Assembly (NCBI GenBank): GCA_938001995.1
Contig: CALLAV010000003.1
Span: 1-5,425 of the forward strand
Length of the DNA stretch: 5,425 bases
Direction: 5' to 3'
DNA from: an uncultured Amylibacter sp.
Lineage (GTDB): Bacteria; Pseudomonadota; Alphaproteobacteria; Rhodobacterales; Rhodobacteraceae
Shown here: one piece after another, positions 1-5,425 of the stretch
How the letters are laid out: each line of letters opens with the position of its first letter
How positions within the stretch are numbered: position 1 is the first letter of the stretch
Made by a program: the position numbers and the translations under genes
The notes under the pieces: model-generated
Database searches by the model: none
What the model was told of the DNA's origin: nothing
Seen by the model: only the letters and a program-made list of their open reading frames with translations

Positions 1-714
1 AAAAACATGGTCTACGTGATCGGTGTCTCTTTCACCGCCGAACTGCTGGCCAAAGCCGCCTATGAAGAAACCATAGGCCGCGTCTTCACATGGTTCGGTG
101 GGCGGTCCGCCAGCGATACGGCATCCGCACAAATGGCCCGCGACTACGCCGAATTCTTGCACCAAATCCCGTGGTACAAATACGATTTCCCATCAGATAT
201 CGCCGAACTCAAGGCCATCGGCCCGCAAACCCTGCGCGACCGCGAACGCCAATTCGCATTGGGCTTAGAGTTTGGAACAAAAACTCAATACGCCAAAGCC
301 ATAGCCAAAGCGGTCGAAGCATCAGGCCAAGCCAAGCTGACCATCCGCACCATTGTCCATGACATGCCTGTGGAAGAGTTGCGCGGCATCAAAAACGTCA
401 CCATCATCCGTGCTACGCCCGAAGGCACTGAAATAGACACACCCCGCTACGCCGCCTTTACCGATATTTTACGCCAGATCGCTGCCAAGGGCGGGCGCAT
501 TTCCGAAATTGCAGGGAACGACGAAATCATGGTCACGATTACAGGGTTCAAACGCCCCGATTTTCTTGCTGATTTGCCTGTGCTGGCGTCCTTGGAGCGT
601 CAGGGCTATGATGATCTGCGTTGGTTGGTGAACGTGCAATTGAACGACTTGCACACCATCATTCGGGCGCTGGAAGGAACCAATGCGACGCTGGAACATA
701 TTTTCGATTATTAG
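1..714 (+). CDS. Uncharacterised protein, probably membrane-anchored; 5' end outside window
   Basis: The reading frame is open from the first base (Lys-Asn, then an ATG at 7) to a TAG at 712-714, so the true start probably lies upstream and the ATG at 7 is internal. Counting from that ATG, 235 residues are visible. They begin with a hydrophobic stretch (VYVIGVSF, then AELLA) that looks like the tail of an N-terminal transmembrane helix. An aromatic motif follows at residues 50-61 (FLHQIPWYKYDF), then a mixed alpha/beta soluble region, and the protein ends in LEHIFDY. No catalytic motif is apparent. From memory it resembles an unnamed family of proteobacterial inner-membrane proteins with a similar PWY motif and an H-x-(Y/F)-D-Y ending, but I cannot name it. 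The last 32 bases overlap the next gene, so the two are probably co-transcribed. That it is a real gene is fairly certain; its function is unknown. Confidence 0.8.
   Translation, partial: KNMVYVIGVSFTAELLAKAAYEETIGRVFTWFGGRSASDTASAQMARDYAEFLHQIPWYKYDFPSDIAELKAIGPQTLRDRERQFALGLEFGTKTQYAKAIAKAVEASGQAKLTIRTIVHDMPVEELRGIKNVTIIRATPEGTEIDTPRYAAFTDILRQIAAKGGRISEIAGNDEIMVTITGFKRPDFLADLPVLASLERQGYDDLRWLVNVQLNDLHTIIRALEGTNATLEHIFDY
672..678 (+). promoter_or_regulatory. Ribosome binding site inside the upstream gene, fixing the start at 683
   Basis: GGAAGGA lies four bases before the ATG at 683, within the last codons of the preceding gene. It supports the 683 start, which gives the downstream protein its basic N-terminus and membrane helix, over later in-frame ATGs such as the one at Met25, which would cut the helix off. 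Confidence 0.6.
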
Positions 715-979
715 CGTGATCGCTGCCGTGTGGCTGGCGCTTTCTGCGTCCGTGATGTGGGCCACAGATGCCGCGCCTGGTGCGCTGGTTTTCTTTCCGT
801 CTGACCAATTGATGTCAAACCTGCCCGATGACGCAGCCGTCACAGGCGGTTCCCAAATAATGGTGACATTCGCCAGCACCGAACCCCACTTAACGCGCAA
901 ACTCTATGCCGCTGGCGCTTGGCTGGTGCTGCCCGCAGGCCTGACGGGGTGCCTCAAACCACCCAGCGCATTCCGCTGA
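683..979 (+). CDS. Small uncharacterised single-pass membrane protein (98 aa)
   Basis: The 98-residue product starts MRRWN and runs straight into a hydrophobic segment at residues 6-26. This suggests a signal anchor with the basic end in the cytoplasm and the remainder in the periplasm; an uncleaved anchor seems likelier than a cleaved signal, though this is not certain. A second moderately hydrophobic stretch at residues 74-91 (LYAAGAWLVLPAGLTGC) may be a buried or membrane-associated segment. The gene overlaps the end of the preceding gene by 32 bases in another frame and has a good Shine-Dalgarno sequence (672-678), so translation is probably coupled. The family is not named; I think similar short proteins accompany the upstream gene in related bacteria, but that is from memory. 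The antisense frame over this region is longer but lacks a credible start context and resembles no known family. Confidence 0.75.
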   Translation: MRRWNIFSIISVIAAVWLALSASVMWATDAAPGALVFFPSDQLMSNLPDDAAVTGGSQIMVTFASTEPHLTRKLYAAGAWLVLPAGLTGCLKPPSAFR

Positions 980-1045
980 CACTTGTCGCAGCGGGTTTAA
1001 TCCCCTAAATCAGCACCAACCTCAGCTTTATGAAACGAGAATACG
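980..1045 (+). promoter_or_regulatory. 66-base gap before cnoX; weak possible promoter
   Basis: TTTAAT at 996-1001 matches five of six bases of a sigma-70 -10 box, but no convincing -35 lies 16-18 bases upstream. An alternative pairing is TTGTCG (983-988) with TAAATC (1006-1011) at 17-base spacing. A weak Shine-Dalgarno sequence (GAGA, 1037-1040) precedes the ATG at 1046. I see no hairpin followed by a T-run, so cnoX may also be read through from the upstream pair. Confidence 0.25.
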
Positions 1046-1957
1046 ATGCTCGAACTCAACGCAAACGCTTCTGCCCCTGCGGGCGATCTGATCAAAGACA
1101 GCGACGAAACCACCTTCATGGAAGACGTCGTCGAGGCTTCTAAAACCACGCCCGTGATCGTTGATTTCTGGGCCCCATGGTGCGGCCCCTGCAAAACGCT
1201 TGGCCCTGCGTTGGAGGCAGCCGTGACTGCCGCTGGTGGTAAGGTCAAAATGGTGAAGGTCAACGTTGACGAAAACCAAATGATCGCCAGCCAGCTGCGT
1301 GTGCAATCTATCCCCACTGTATTCGCATTCCACGACGGCCAGCCTGTCGATGGCTTCCAAGGTGCTTTGCCGCCCTCCGAAATCGAGGCCTTCGTTCAAA
1401 AAACTGCCGCCCTTGCGGGTGAGGAAGACAACGGTCTTGCCGATGCAGTTATCGCAGCCGAGGAAATGCTGGCTGAAGGGTCCGCAGATGATGCCGCACA
1501 AACCTTTGTGGCCGTGCTAGATGAAGAGCCTGAAAACCCCGCCGCTTATGCAGGTTTGATCCGTTCATTGATGGCGCTTGGTGAAACAGAAAAAGCAGCA
1601 ACACTGGTGGAAAATATCCCAGACACCATTGCAAACGACACAGACGTGCAATCCGCAAAAGCGCAGTATGAACTGGCCGCGAGCGCCGCAGATGCGGGCG
1701 AAGCAGGCGAACTTTTGGCAAAACTGGAAGCAAACCCAGATGACCATGCCGCACGCCAAGAGCTTGCAACCGTGTATGTCGGCGACGGCAAAATGGAAGA
1801 AGCGATCAACGAATTACTGGAAATTTTCCGCCGCGACCGTGAATGGAATGATGGCGCGGCAAAAGAACAAATGTTCAAAATTTTCGACAGCCTTGGCCCT
1901 GTGGATGAAATAGCTAAAACGGGTCGTCGGAAATTGTCTTCAATGATTTTTGCCTAA
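1046..1957 (+). CDS. cnoX: CnoX/YbbN-type chaperedoxin: thioredoxin domain plus TPR-like C-terminus
   Basis: The 303-residue cytoplasmic protein has two parts. Residues about 15-122 form a thioredoxin fold with the active site WCGPC at 45-49 and the cis-proline loop IPTV (Pro90). Residues about 131-303 are helical and TPR-like (for example the segments around 133-155 and 235-265), ending in a conserved-looking GRRKLSSMIFA tail. This architecture and length match CnoX (YbbN, 'co-chaperone YbbN'), a holdase that protects unfolding proteins and hands them to refolding chaperones. E. coli CnoX has SxxC and lacks normal thioredoxin activity, whereas alphaproteobacterial members such as that of Caulobacter keep CxxC and are redox-active; the CGPC here puts this protein in the second group. 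There is no signal peptide. It leads a tight cluster, with the next gene starting 26 bases after its stop. An out-of-frame ATG at 1030 is not the start. The family call is secure; clients are not inferable. Confidence 0.93.
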   Translation: MLELNANASAPAGDLIKDSDETTFMEDVVEASKTTPVIVDFWAPWCGPCKTLGPALEAAVTAAGGKVKMVKVNVDENQMIASQLRVQSIPTVFAFHDGQPVDGFQGALPPSEIEAFVQKTAALAGEEDNGLADAVIAAEEMLAEGSADDAAQTFVAVLDEEPENPAAYAGLIRSLMALGETEKAATLVENIPDTIANDTDVQSAKAQYELAASAADAGEAGELLAKLEANPDDHAARQELATVYVGDGKMEEAINELLEIFRRDREWNDGAAKEQMFKIFDSLGPVDEIAKTGRRKLSSMIFA

Positions 1958-1983
1958 TCAGATCCAAGGCCTATGTCTTTCTT

Positions 1984-2631
1984 ATGAAGAATTTATCCGA
2001 TCTACCAAAAACGATCCCCGTCTTTCCGCTACCGGGTGTGCTGTTGTTGCCGCGCGCGCGGCTTCCGCTCAATATCTTTGAGCCACGCTACCTGGCGATG
2101 ATTGATGATGCACTAAAAACCGATCACCGTTTGATCGGCATGGTGCAGCCTCGCGAAACGCCCGAAGGCAAGGACGATCCCTGTTTGCAGCAGATCGGGT
2201 GTGCGGGTCGTATTACCACGTTTTCAGAAACCGAAGACGGTCGTTATATGATCACGCTCTCTGGATTCAGCCGCTTTCGCATCCGCGATTCCCACGATGG
2301 GTTCACACCTTATGTGCAGGCAGATGTCGATTGGTCCAGTTTTGGCGCGGATCGCGGAGCAGGGGAAATCGACACGCGTTTTGACCGCCCTAAATTCCTT
2401 AAAACCCTGTCCAAGTTCTTTGACGCCACACAGCTTTCAACCGATTGGGACAGTTTGAAAGAGGCCGACGAAGAACTGTTGGTGAATTCCTTGTCGATGC
2501 TGTGTCCATTCGAACCTTCCGAAAAACAAGCGCTGCTGGAAGCGCCTGACCTTGCCAATCGCCGTGAAACACTGGTGACATTGATGGAATTTGCTGTGGC
2601 AGGCGATCCGAGCGATGACCTGTTACAATGA
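1984..2631 (+). CDS. LON peptidase substrate-binding-domain protein (no protease domain)
   Basis: The 215-residue protein corresponds to the N-terminal substrate-binding domain of Lon protease standing alone, with no AAA+ or Ser-Lys peptidase region. Recognisable blocks are [10 protein letters not shown] (14-23), NIFEPRY (30-36), IGCAGRI (71-77), [13 protein letters not shown] (88-100), then a helical C-terminal half ending with [12 protein letters not shown] (175-186) and NRRETL. About 190-225 residues is usual for such stand-alone proteins. Lon N-domains recognise unfolded or specific protein substrates; the role of the stand-alone form is not established, and a 'peptidase' label would mislead. 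The ATG at 1984 is chosen because the conserved region begins right after it, although its Shine-Dalgarno sequence (AAGG, 1966-1969) is distant. The stop overlaps the next start as ATGA. Its place directly after cnoX hints at work on unfolded proteins, which is inference. Confidence 0.92.
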   Translation: MKNLSDLPKTIPVFPLPGVLLLPRARLPLNIFEPRYLAMIDDALKTDHRLIGMVQPRETPEGKDDPCLQQIGCAGRITTFSETEDGRYMITLSGFSRFRIRDSHDGFTPYVQADVDWSSFGADRGAGEIDTRFDRPKFLKTLSKFFDATQLSTDWDSLKEADEELLVNSLSMLCPFEPSEKQALLEAPDLANRRETLVTLMEFAVAGDPSDDLLQ

Positions 2632-2804
2632 GCGCCCAAATTGACCCCAAAATGTTAGAGGCTTTGATCTGCCCTGAAACCCACGGGCCGCTGTCGTATG
2701 ACGCTGACGCGCAAGAGCTGATTTCTAAAAAGGCACGGCTCGCCTTCCCGATCCGCCACGGGATTCCGATTTTGTTGGTGGATGAAGCACGAACTTTGGA
2801 CTAG
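2628..2804 (+). CDS. Trm112/UPF0434 (YcaR-like) small protein, 58 aa
   Basis: Translation from the ATG at 2628 gives 58 residues ending at the TAG at 2802-2804. The pattern [13 protein letters not shown] (10-22), then [27 protein letters not shown] (29-55), is the Trm112/UPF0434 signature, and the size is normal for the bacterial form (about 55-65). Eukaryotic and archaeal Trm112 activates tRNA, rRNA and release-factor methyltransferases; the bacterial role is poorly defined. Only one cysteine remains (Cys15). As I recall E. coli YcaR, it has CPVC plus a cysteine in QELICK, where this protein has CPETH and QELISK, so a cysteine zinc site is unlikely. The ATG shares ATGA with the preceding stop (2628-2631) and no good Shine-Dalgarno sequence precedes it, so translation probably depends on coupling. 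The 3' end meets the convergent hydroxylase gene. Confidence 0.9.
   Translation: MSAQIDPKMLEALICPETHGPLSYDADAQELISKKARLAFPIRHGIPILLVDEARTLD
2801..2804. other. CTAG palindrome carrying both stop codons of convergent genes
   Basis: The + strand reads CTAG. Bases 2802-2804 are the TAG of the Trm112 gene, and the complement of 2801-2803 is the TAG of the hydroxylase. The two coding regions therefore overlap tail-to-tail by four bases, with no intergenic space for a terminator, and any termination signal must sit inside the opposite gene. Confidence 0.9.
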
Positions 2805-4027
2805 ATCGCACGGCCCTGCATCAAACGGGGTAAATCCCCTGTCAGCCCAGCTGCTTGACGTATCATTGAACGTCGCACAGACGGGGCCGCATTGGCCGCG
2901 CCCAGCGCCAAATCCCGCACACCACGCAACAGCGGATTATCATTCGAAAACACCCGATTGATCCCATCCGTTGCCACCGCCAGCGCCGCAGTGTCAAACC
3001 GCCGCCACTGCTCATAAGGCTGCAATGCCGTGGGCGATCCAATGTCCTGCCCGCGCCGCGCTGCGTTTGCCAGCACTTCTGCCAGCGCCGCCACATCCCG
3101 CAGGCCAAGGTTCAAACCCTGCCCTGCCAGTGGATGAATCCCATGGGCCGCATCGCCAACCAGCGCTACACGATCCGCCACAAAGGACTGTGCCAAAGAC
3201 AGGCCCAGCGGATATTTGAACCGTGCGCCTGCCAAGTTAACCTCCCCCAGAAACTCACCAAAACACGGACGCAGACACGCCAGATATTCCGCATCGCTCA
3301 GCGCATGAATTGCATCTGCTCGTTCCGTGCTTTCCGTCCAAACAATCGAACTGCGATTACCTGGCAACGGCAAAATCGCCAATGGCCCTGCAGGCATAAA
3401 CAGTTGATGCGCACAGCCCTGATGCGGCAATTCATGTTCCACCGCACAAACAAGCGACGCCTGCGCATAATCCCAGCCCGTGCGGCGAATGCCAGATCGC
3501 TGCGCCACTGCACTTTGCCGACCATCACAGCCCACCAGCATCCGACCCCGCAACGCGCGCCCATCATCAAGCGTCACAGTAACACCACCCGTACCAACCT
3601 CGTGCGTCACAACCTTCGCCTCAGCCAGATGAGTGATCCGATCCGTCTGCGCGACTTTGTTCAGCAGCGCACGACGCAAAAACCGATCCTCGATCATATG
3701 CCCCATCGGGCCTTCTTCAATCTCGTGATGATCGAAATGCACGAAATAGGGTGACGCCCCCTCACCGGGTTTCCCGTCGGACACTTTGATGTCCAATATC
3801 GGTTGGCTGTCGCCCTGTACCGCATCCCAAACACCCAGCGCATTCAGCATCCGCTGCGAACTCAATGCAATGGCATAGCCACGCCCGTCAAACGCCACAT
3901 CTTTGCGCGTGTCCACGGGCAGCGCATCCACAACAATGCTGTCAAACCCCACCTGCGCAAACGCCAATGCCAGCGCCGTGCCGTTCAGCCCGCCACCCAC
4001 AATCAAGATATCTGTATCAAAACTCAT
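2801..4027 (-). CDS. UbiH/UbiF-family FAD-dependent hydroxylase (ubiquinone biosynthesis)
   Basis: The 408-residue flavoprotein monooxygenase is predicted to hydroxylate the aromatic ring of a ubiquinone precursor using O2 and reduced flavin, acting at the cytoplasmic face of the membrane. Visible motifs are the N-terminal dinucleotide-binding strand-turn-helix [14 protein letters not shown] (7-20), the middle DG motif [13 protein letters not shown] (165-177), and the GD/UbiH signature [18 protein letters not shown] (287-304), continuing as [14 protein letters not shown]. Length is typical (about 390-410). An upstream in-frame ATG at 4069 would add 14 residues (MPRGQSQRLAHIWG) with no family counterpart that I know, so I chose MSFDTD at 4027 just before the fold. 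Neither start has a clear Shine-Dalgarno sequence. Which ring position it hydroxylates (UbiH, UbiF, UbiI or UbiL type) cannot be read from sequence, so no symbol is given. The stop overlaps the convergent Trm112 gene stop by four bases. Confidence 0.93.
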   Translation of the reverse strand: MSFDTDILIVGGGLNGTALALAFAQVGFDSIVVDALPVDTRKDVAFDGRGYAIALSSQRMLNALGVWDAVQGDSQPILDIKVSDGKPGEGASPYFVHFDHHEIEEGPMGHMIEDRFLRRALLNKVAQTDRITHLAEAKVVTHEVGTGGVTVTLDDGRALRGRMLVGCDGRQSAVAQRSGIRRTGWDYAQASLVCAVEHELPHQGCAHQLFMPAGPLAILPLPGNRSSIVWTESTERADAIHALSDAEYLACLRPCFGEFLGEVNLAGARFKYPLGLSLAQSFVADRVALVGDAAHGIHPLAGQGLNLGLRDVAALAEVLANAARRGQDIGSPTALQPYEQWRRFDTAALAVATDGINRVFSNDNPLLRGVRDLALGAANAAPSVRRSMIRQAAGLTGDLPRLMQGRAI

Positions 4028-4109
4028 GCCCCAGATATGCGCCAAACGCTGGGATTGTCCACGGGGCATTCCGCCGCTACGGTCACGTCAAGCAACAGGA
4101 GTTTTCATC
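4028..4109. promoter_or_regulatory. 82-base divergent intergenic region, probable back-to-back promoters
   Basis: This gap separates the divergent hydroxylase and amidase genes, so both promoters probably lie here or slightly inside the genes. For the amidase, TTGTCC (4055-4060) and TACGGT (4078-4083) sit 17 bases apart as weak -35/-10 candidates. For the hydroxylase, TGGACA (complement of 4056-4061) and TATCTG (complement of 4032-4037) are 18 bases apart. The two -35 candidates would overlap. Box matches are only partial (three to five of six). No clear operator dyad is visible. Confidence 0.35.
4097..4101 (+). promoter_or_regulatory. Strong ribosome binding site of the amidase gene
   Basis: AGGAG ends eight bases before the ATG at 4110. 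It is the best Shine-Dalgarno match in the window and fixes the amidase start. Confidence 0.75.
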
Positions 4110-5425
4110 ATGTCAGACACATGGCTCACCCAAACCGCAAGCGACCTTGGCCGTGGCATCGCAGCAGGCGACATTGATCCCGTCGCGCTGACAGAAACCT
4201 ACCTTAACGCCGCCGAAACTCACGAATTCAGCACACGCATCTACACCCACGTCACACACGACCGCGCCCGTGCCGAAGCGGCCGCCGCCAAAACCCGTGT
4301 CGATATGGGCCTGCGCCGCTCGCTTCTCGATGGTGTGCCCATTTCTTGGAAAGACCTCGTGGACACCGCAGGCATTGAAACCAAAGCAGGCAGCGATTTA
4401 CTCTCTGGCCGCGTGCCCGAACACGACGGCGAATGCCTTGCCAATGCCACCCGCGCGGGCCTCGTCTGCGTTGGCAAAACCCACATGTCCGAACTCGCGT
4501 TTTCTGGCCTCGGCGTGAACCCAATTACAGCCACGCCGCCCTGCGTTAACGACCACGACGCAGCCCCAGGTGGCTCGTCTTCTGGCGCCGGAACCTCGGT
4601 CGCCTTCAACACCGCCGCCGCTGGTATCGGCTCTGACACAGGCGGCTCGGTCCGTATCCCCGCCGCATGGAATGATCTCGTCGGCCTCAAAACCACCGCA
4701 ACCCTAATATCTCTCAAAGGCGTCGTCCCCCTCGCCGAAACATTCGACACCATCGGCCCCCTCTGCCGATCGGTAGAGGACGCCGCTCATCTTACCGCAG
4801 CCATGACAAATAGCACTGCACCCGACCTTTCGAATGCCTCCCTCGCAGACCGCCACTTCGCCATCTGCACCACTTCCGCGCTCGACGATGTGGAACCCGC
4901 CGTGATGAATGGTTTTGAAGCATCGATTAAAAAACTCAGCGCCGCTGGTGCAAAAATCACCGAATTGCCTATCCCGCAGATGCCCGAAATTCTCGGCCTT
5001 TCTGCCATCCTCTTCCCTTCAGAGGCTTACGCACAGTGGAAAACAGAAATCGAGGCCAGCCCCGACGTCATGTTTCCCGAAATCCTTGAACGCTTTCGTA
5101 TCGGCCTAAAACACTCCGCCGTCGATTACGTGCGCGCTTACAAACGCATGATGCAACTGCGCACAGAATACGCCGCAATCACCGCGCCTTATGACGCAGT
5201 GCTACTGCCCACGTCCCCCGTCATGCCCCCCAATGTCGAACGCCTTGAAACCGACAGCGCATTTTACCAGCGCATCAACCTTCTCGCGCTGCGCAACACC
5301 CGTATTGGCAACCTCATGGGTCTCTGCGGCTTGACCCTCCCCACAGCTGAGAAAAGCGTTGGCATCATGGCCATGTCTAACCCGTTTACCGAAGCAAAAC
5401 TGCTGCGTGTTGGGGCTGCGATGGA
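4110..5425 (+). CDS. Amidase-signature (AS) family hydrolase; 3' end outside window
   Basis: The frame is open from the ATG at 4110 to the window edge: 438 codons plus two bases, close to full length for the family (about 430-470), so probably only the last few residues are missing. AS enzymes hydrolyse amide bonds with a Ser-cisSer-Lys triad. Here the lysine is Lys81 (PISWKDL), the cis-serine is Ser156 in GGSSSGAG (154-161), and the nucleophile is Ser180 in GSDTGGSVRIPAA (174-186); the 24-residue spacing between the serines fits the family. The region around 120-135 (VGKTHMSELAFSG) and the proline-rich LLPTSPVMPP near residue 370 are also typical. No signal peptide is seen, so it is presumably cytoplasmic. 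It is unlikely to be GatA: no gatC or gatB is adjacent and the signature differs. Annotation as 'GatA' by similarity would be unsafe, and the substrate is unknown. Codons end mostly in C (CTC, GTC, GCC, ACC). Confidence 0.92.
   Translation, partial: MSDTWLTQTASDLGRGIAAGDIDPVALTETYLNAAETHEFSTRIYTHVTHDRARAEAAAAKTRVDMGLRRSLLDGVPISWKDLVDTAGIETKAGSDLLSGRVPEHDGECLANATRAGLVCVGKTHMSELAFSGLGVNPITATPPCVNDHDAAPGGSSSGAGTSVAFNTAAAGIGSDTGGSVRIPAAWNDLVGLKTTATLISLKGVVPLAETFDTIGPLCRSVEDAAHLTAAMTNSTAPDLSNASLADRHFAICTTSALDDVEPAVMNGFEASIKKLSAAGAKITELPIPQMPEILGLSAILFPSEAYAQWKTEIEASPDVMFPEILERFRIGLKHSAVDYVRAYKRMMQLRTEYAAITAPYDAVLLPTSPVMPPNVERLETDSAFYQRINLLALRNTRIGNLMGLCGLTLPTAEKSVGIMAMSNPFTEAKLLRVGAAM

Noticed and set aside
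469..900. Minus-strand open frame of 143 codons across the two left-hand genes
   Set aside because: It runs antisense to two well-supported overlapping genes, has low-complexity shadow composition and no recognisable family.
1028..1501. Minus-strand open frame of 157 codons opposite the thioredoxin domain
   Set aside because: The + strand encodes an unmistakable WCGPC thioredoxin; the antisense frame is a codon-bias shadow.
1973..1987. Tiny ORF (ATG TCT TTC TTA TGA) whose stop overlaps the LON gene start
   Set aside because: It has only four codons and a poorly spaced ribosome site; it could couple translation, but chance is the simpler explanation.
2825..2842. Hairpin GGGG-TAAAT-CCCC just after the Trm112 stop, a possible terminator
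   Set aside because: The stem is short (four pairs, six with a bulge) and no T-run follows on either strand; it lies in hydroxylase coding sequence.
3134..3754. Plus-strand open frame of 206 codons within the hydroxylase gene
   Set aside because: The opposite strand carries all three flavin-hydroxylase motifs; this frame is very rich in Arg, Gln, Thr and His, has no domain and no ribosome site.
4241..4753. Minus-strand open frame of 170 codons inside the amidase
   Set aside because: It is antisense to the catalytic core of the amidase and rich in Ser, Arg, Pro and Ala, as expected of a shadow frame.
1..5425. Search for mobile elements, CRISPR repeats, tRNA/rRNA and defence genes
   Set aside because: I saw no direct-repeat arrays, terminal inverted repeats, integrase or transposase motifs, or structured RNA genes; the window is compact housekeeping-type DNA.

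Overview
The window looks like core chromosomal DNA of a marine-type alphaproteobacterium, most likely a Rhodobacteraceae (roseobacter-group) member of moderate GC. I infer this from the protein sequences, chiefly the UbiH/UbiF hydroxylase, the CnoX-type thioredoxin with its conserved C-terminal tail, and the gene order cnoX - LON-domain protein - Trm112 protein, which I remember as common in alphaproteobacteria. No database search was run. I see no insertion sequence, phage gene, CRISPR array, tRNA or rRNA.

Layout: (1) Positions 1-979 (+) hold two overlapping uncharacterised genes. The first enters from the left edge without its 5' end, and the second is a 98-residue protein with an N-terminal membrane segment. 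(2) Positions 1046-2804 (+) hold a compact three-gene cluster: cnoX (thioredoxin fold plus TPR-like tail), a LON substrate-binding-domain protein without a protease, and a 58-residue Trm112/UPF0434 protein whose start overlaps the previous stop. (3) Positions 4027-2801 (-) hold a UbiH/UbiF-family FAD hydroxylase of ubiquinone biosynthesis. It converges on the Trm112 gene, and both stop codons lie inside one CTAG palindrome. (4) From 4110 (+) to the right edge runs an amidase-signature hydrolase, divergent from the hydroxylase across an 82-base gap and missing only its 3' end.

Functionally, the middle cluster pairs a redox-active holdase-type chaperone with a LON-type binding domain and a small zinc-ribbon-like protein, which suggests a housekeeping protein-quality role. 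The hydroxylase supplies the respiratory quinone pathway. The amidase substrate cannot be told from sequence. No dramatic novel system is evident. The points most worth a second look are the overlapping uncharacterised membrane-protein pair, the LON-only protein beside CnoX, the shared CTAG stops, and the strong C-over-G strand bias in the right half.
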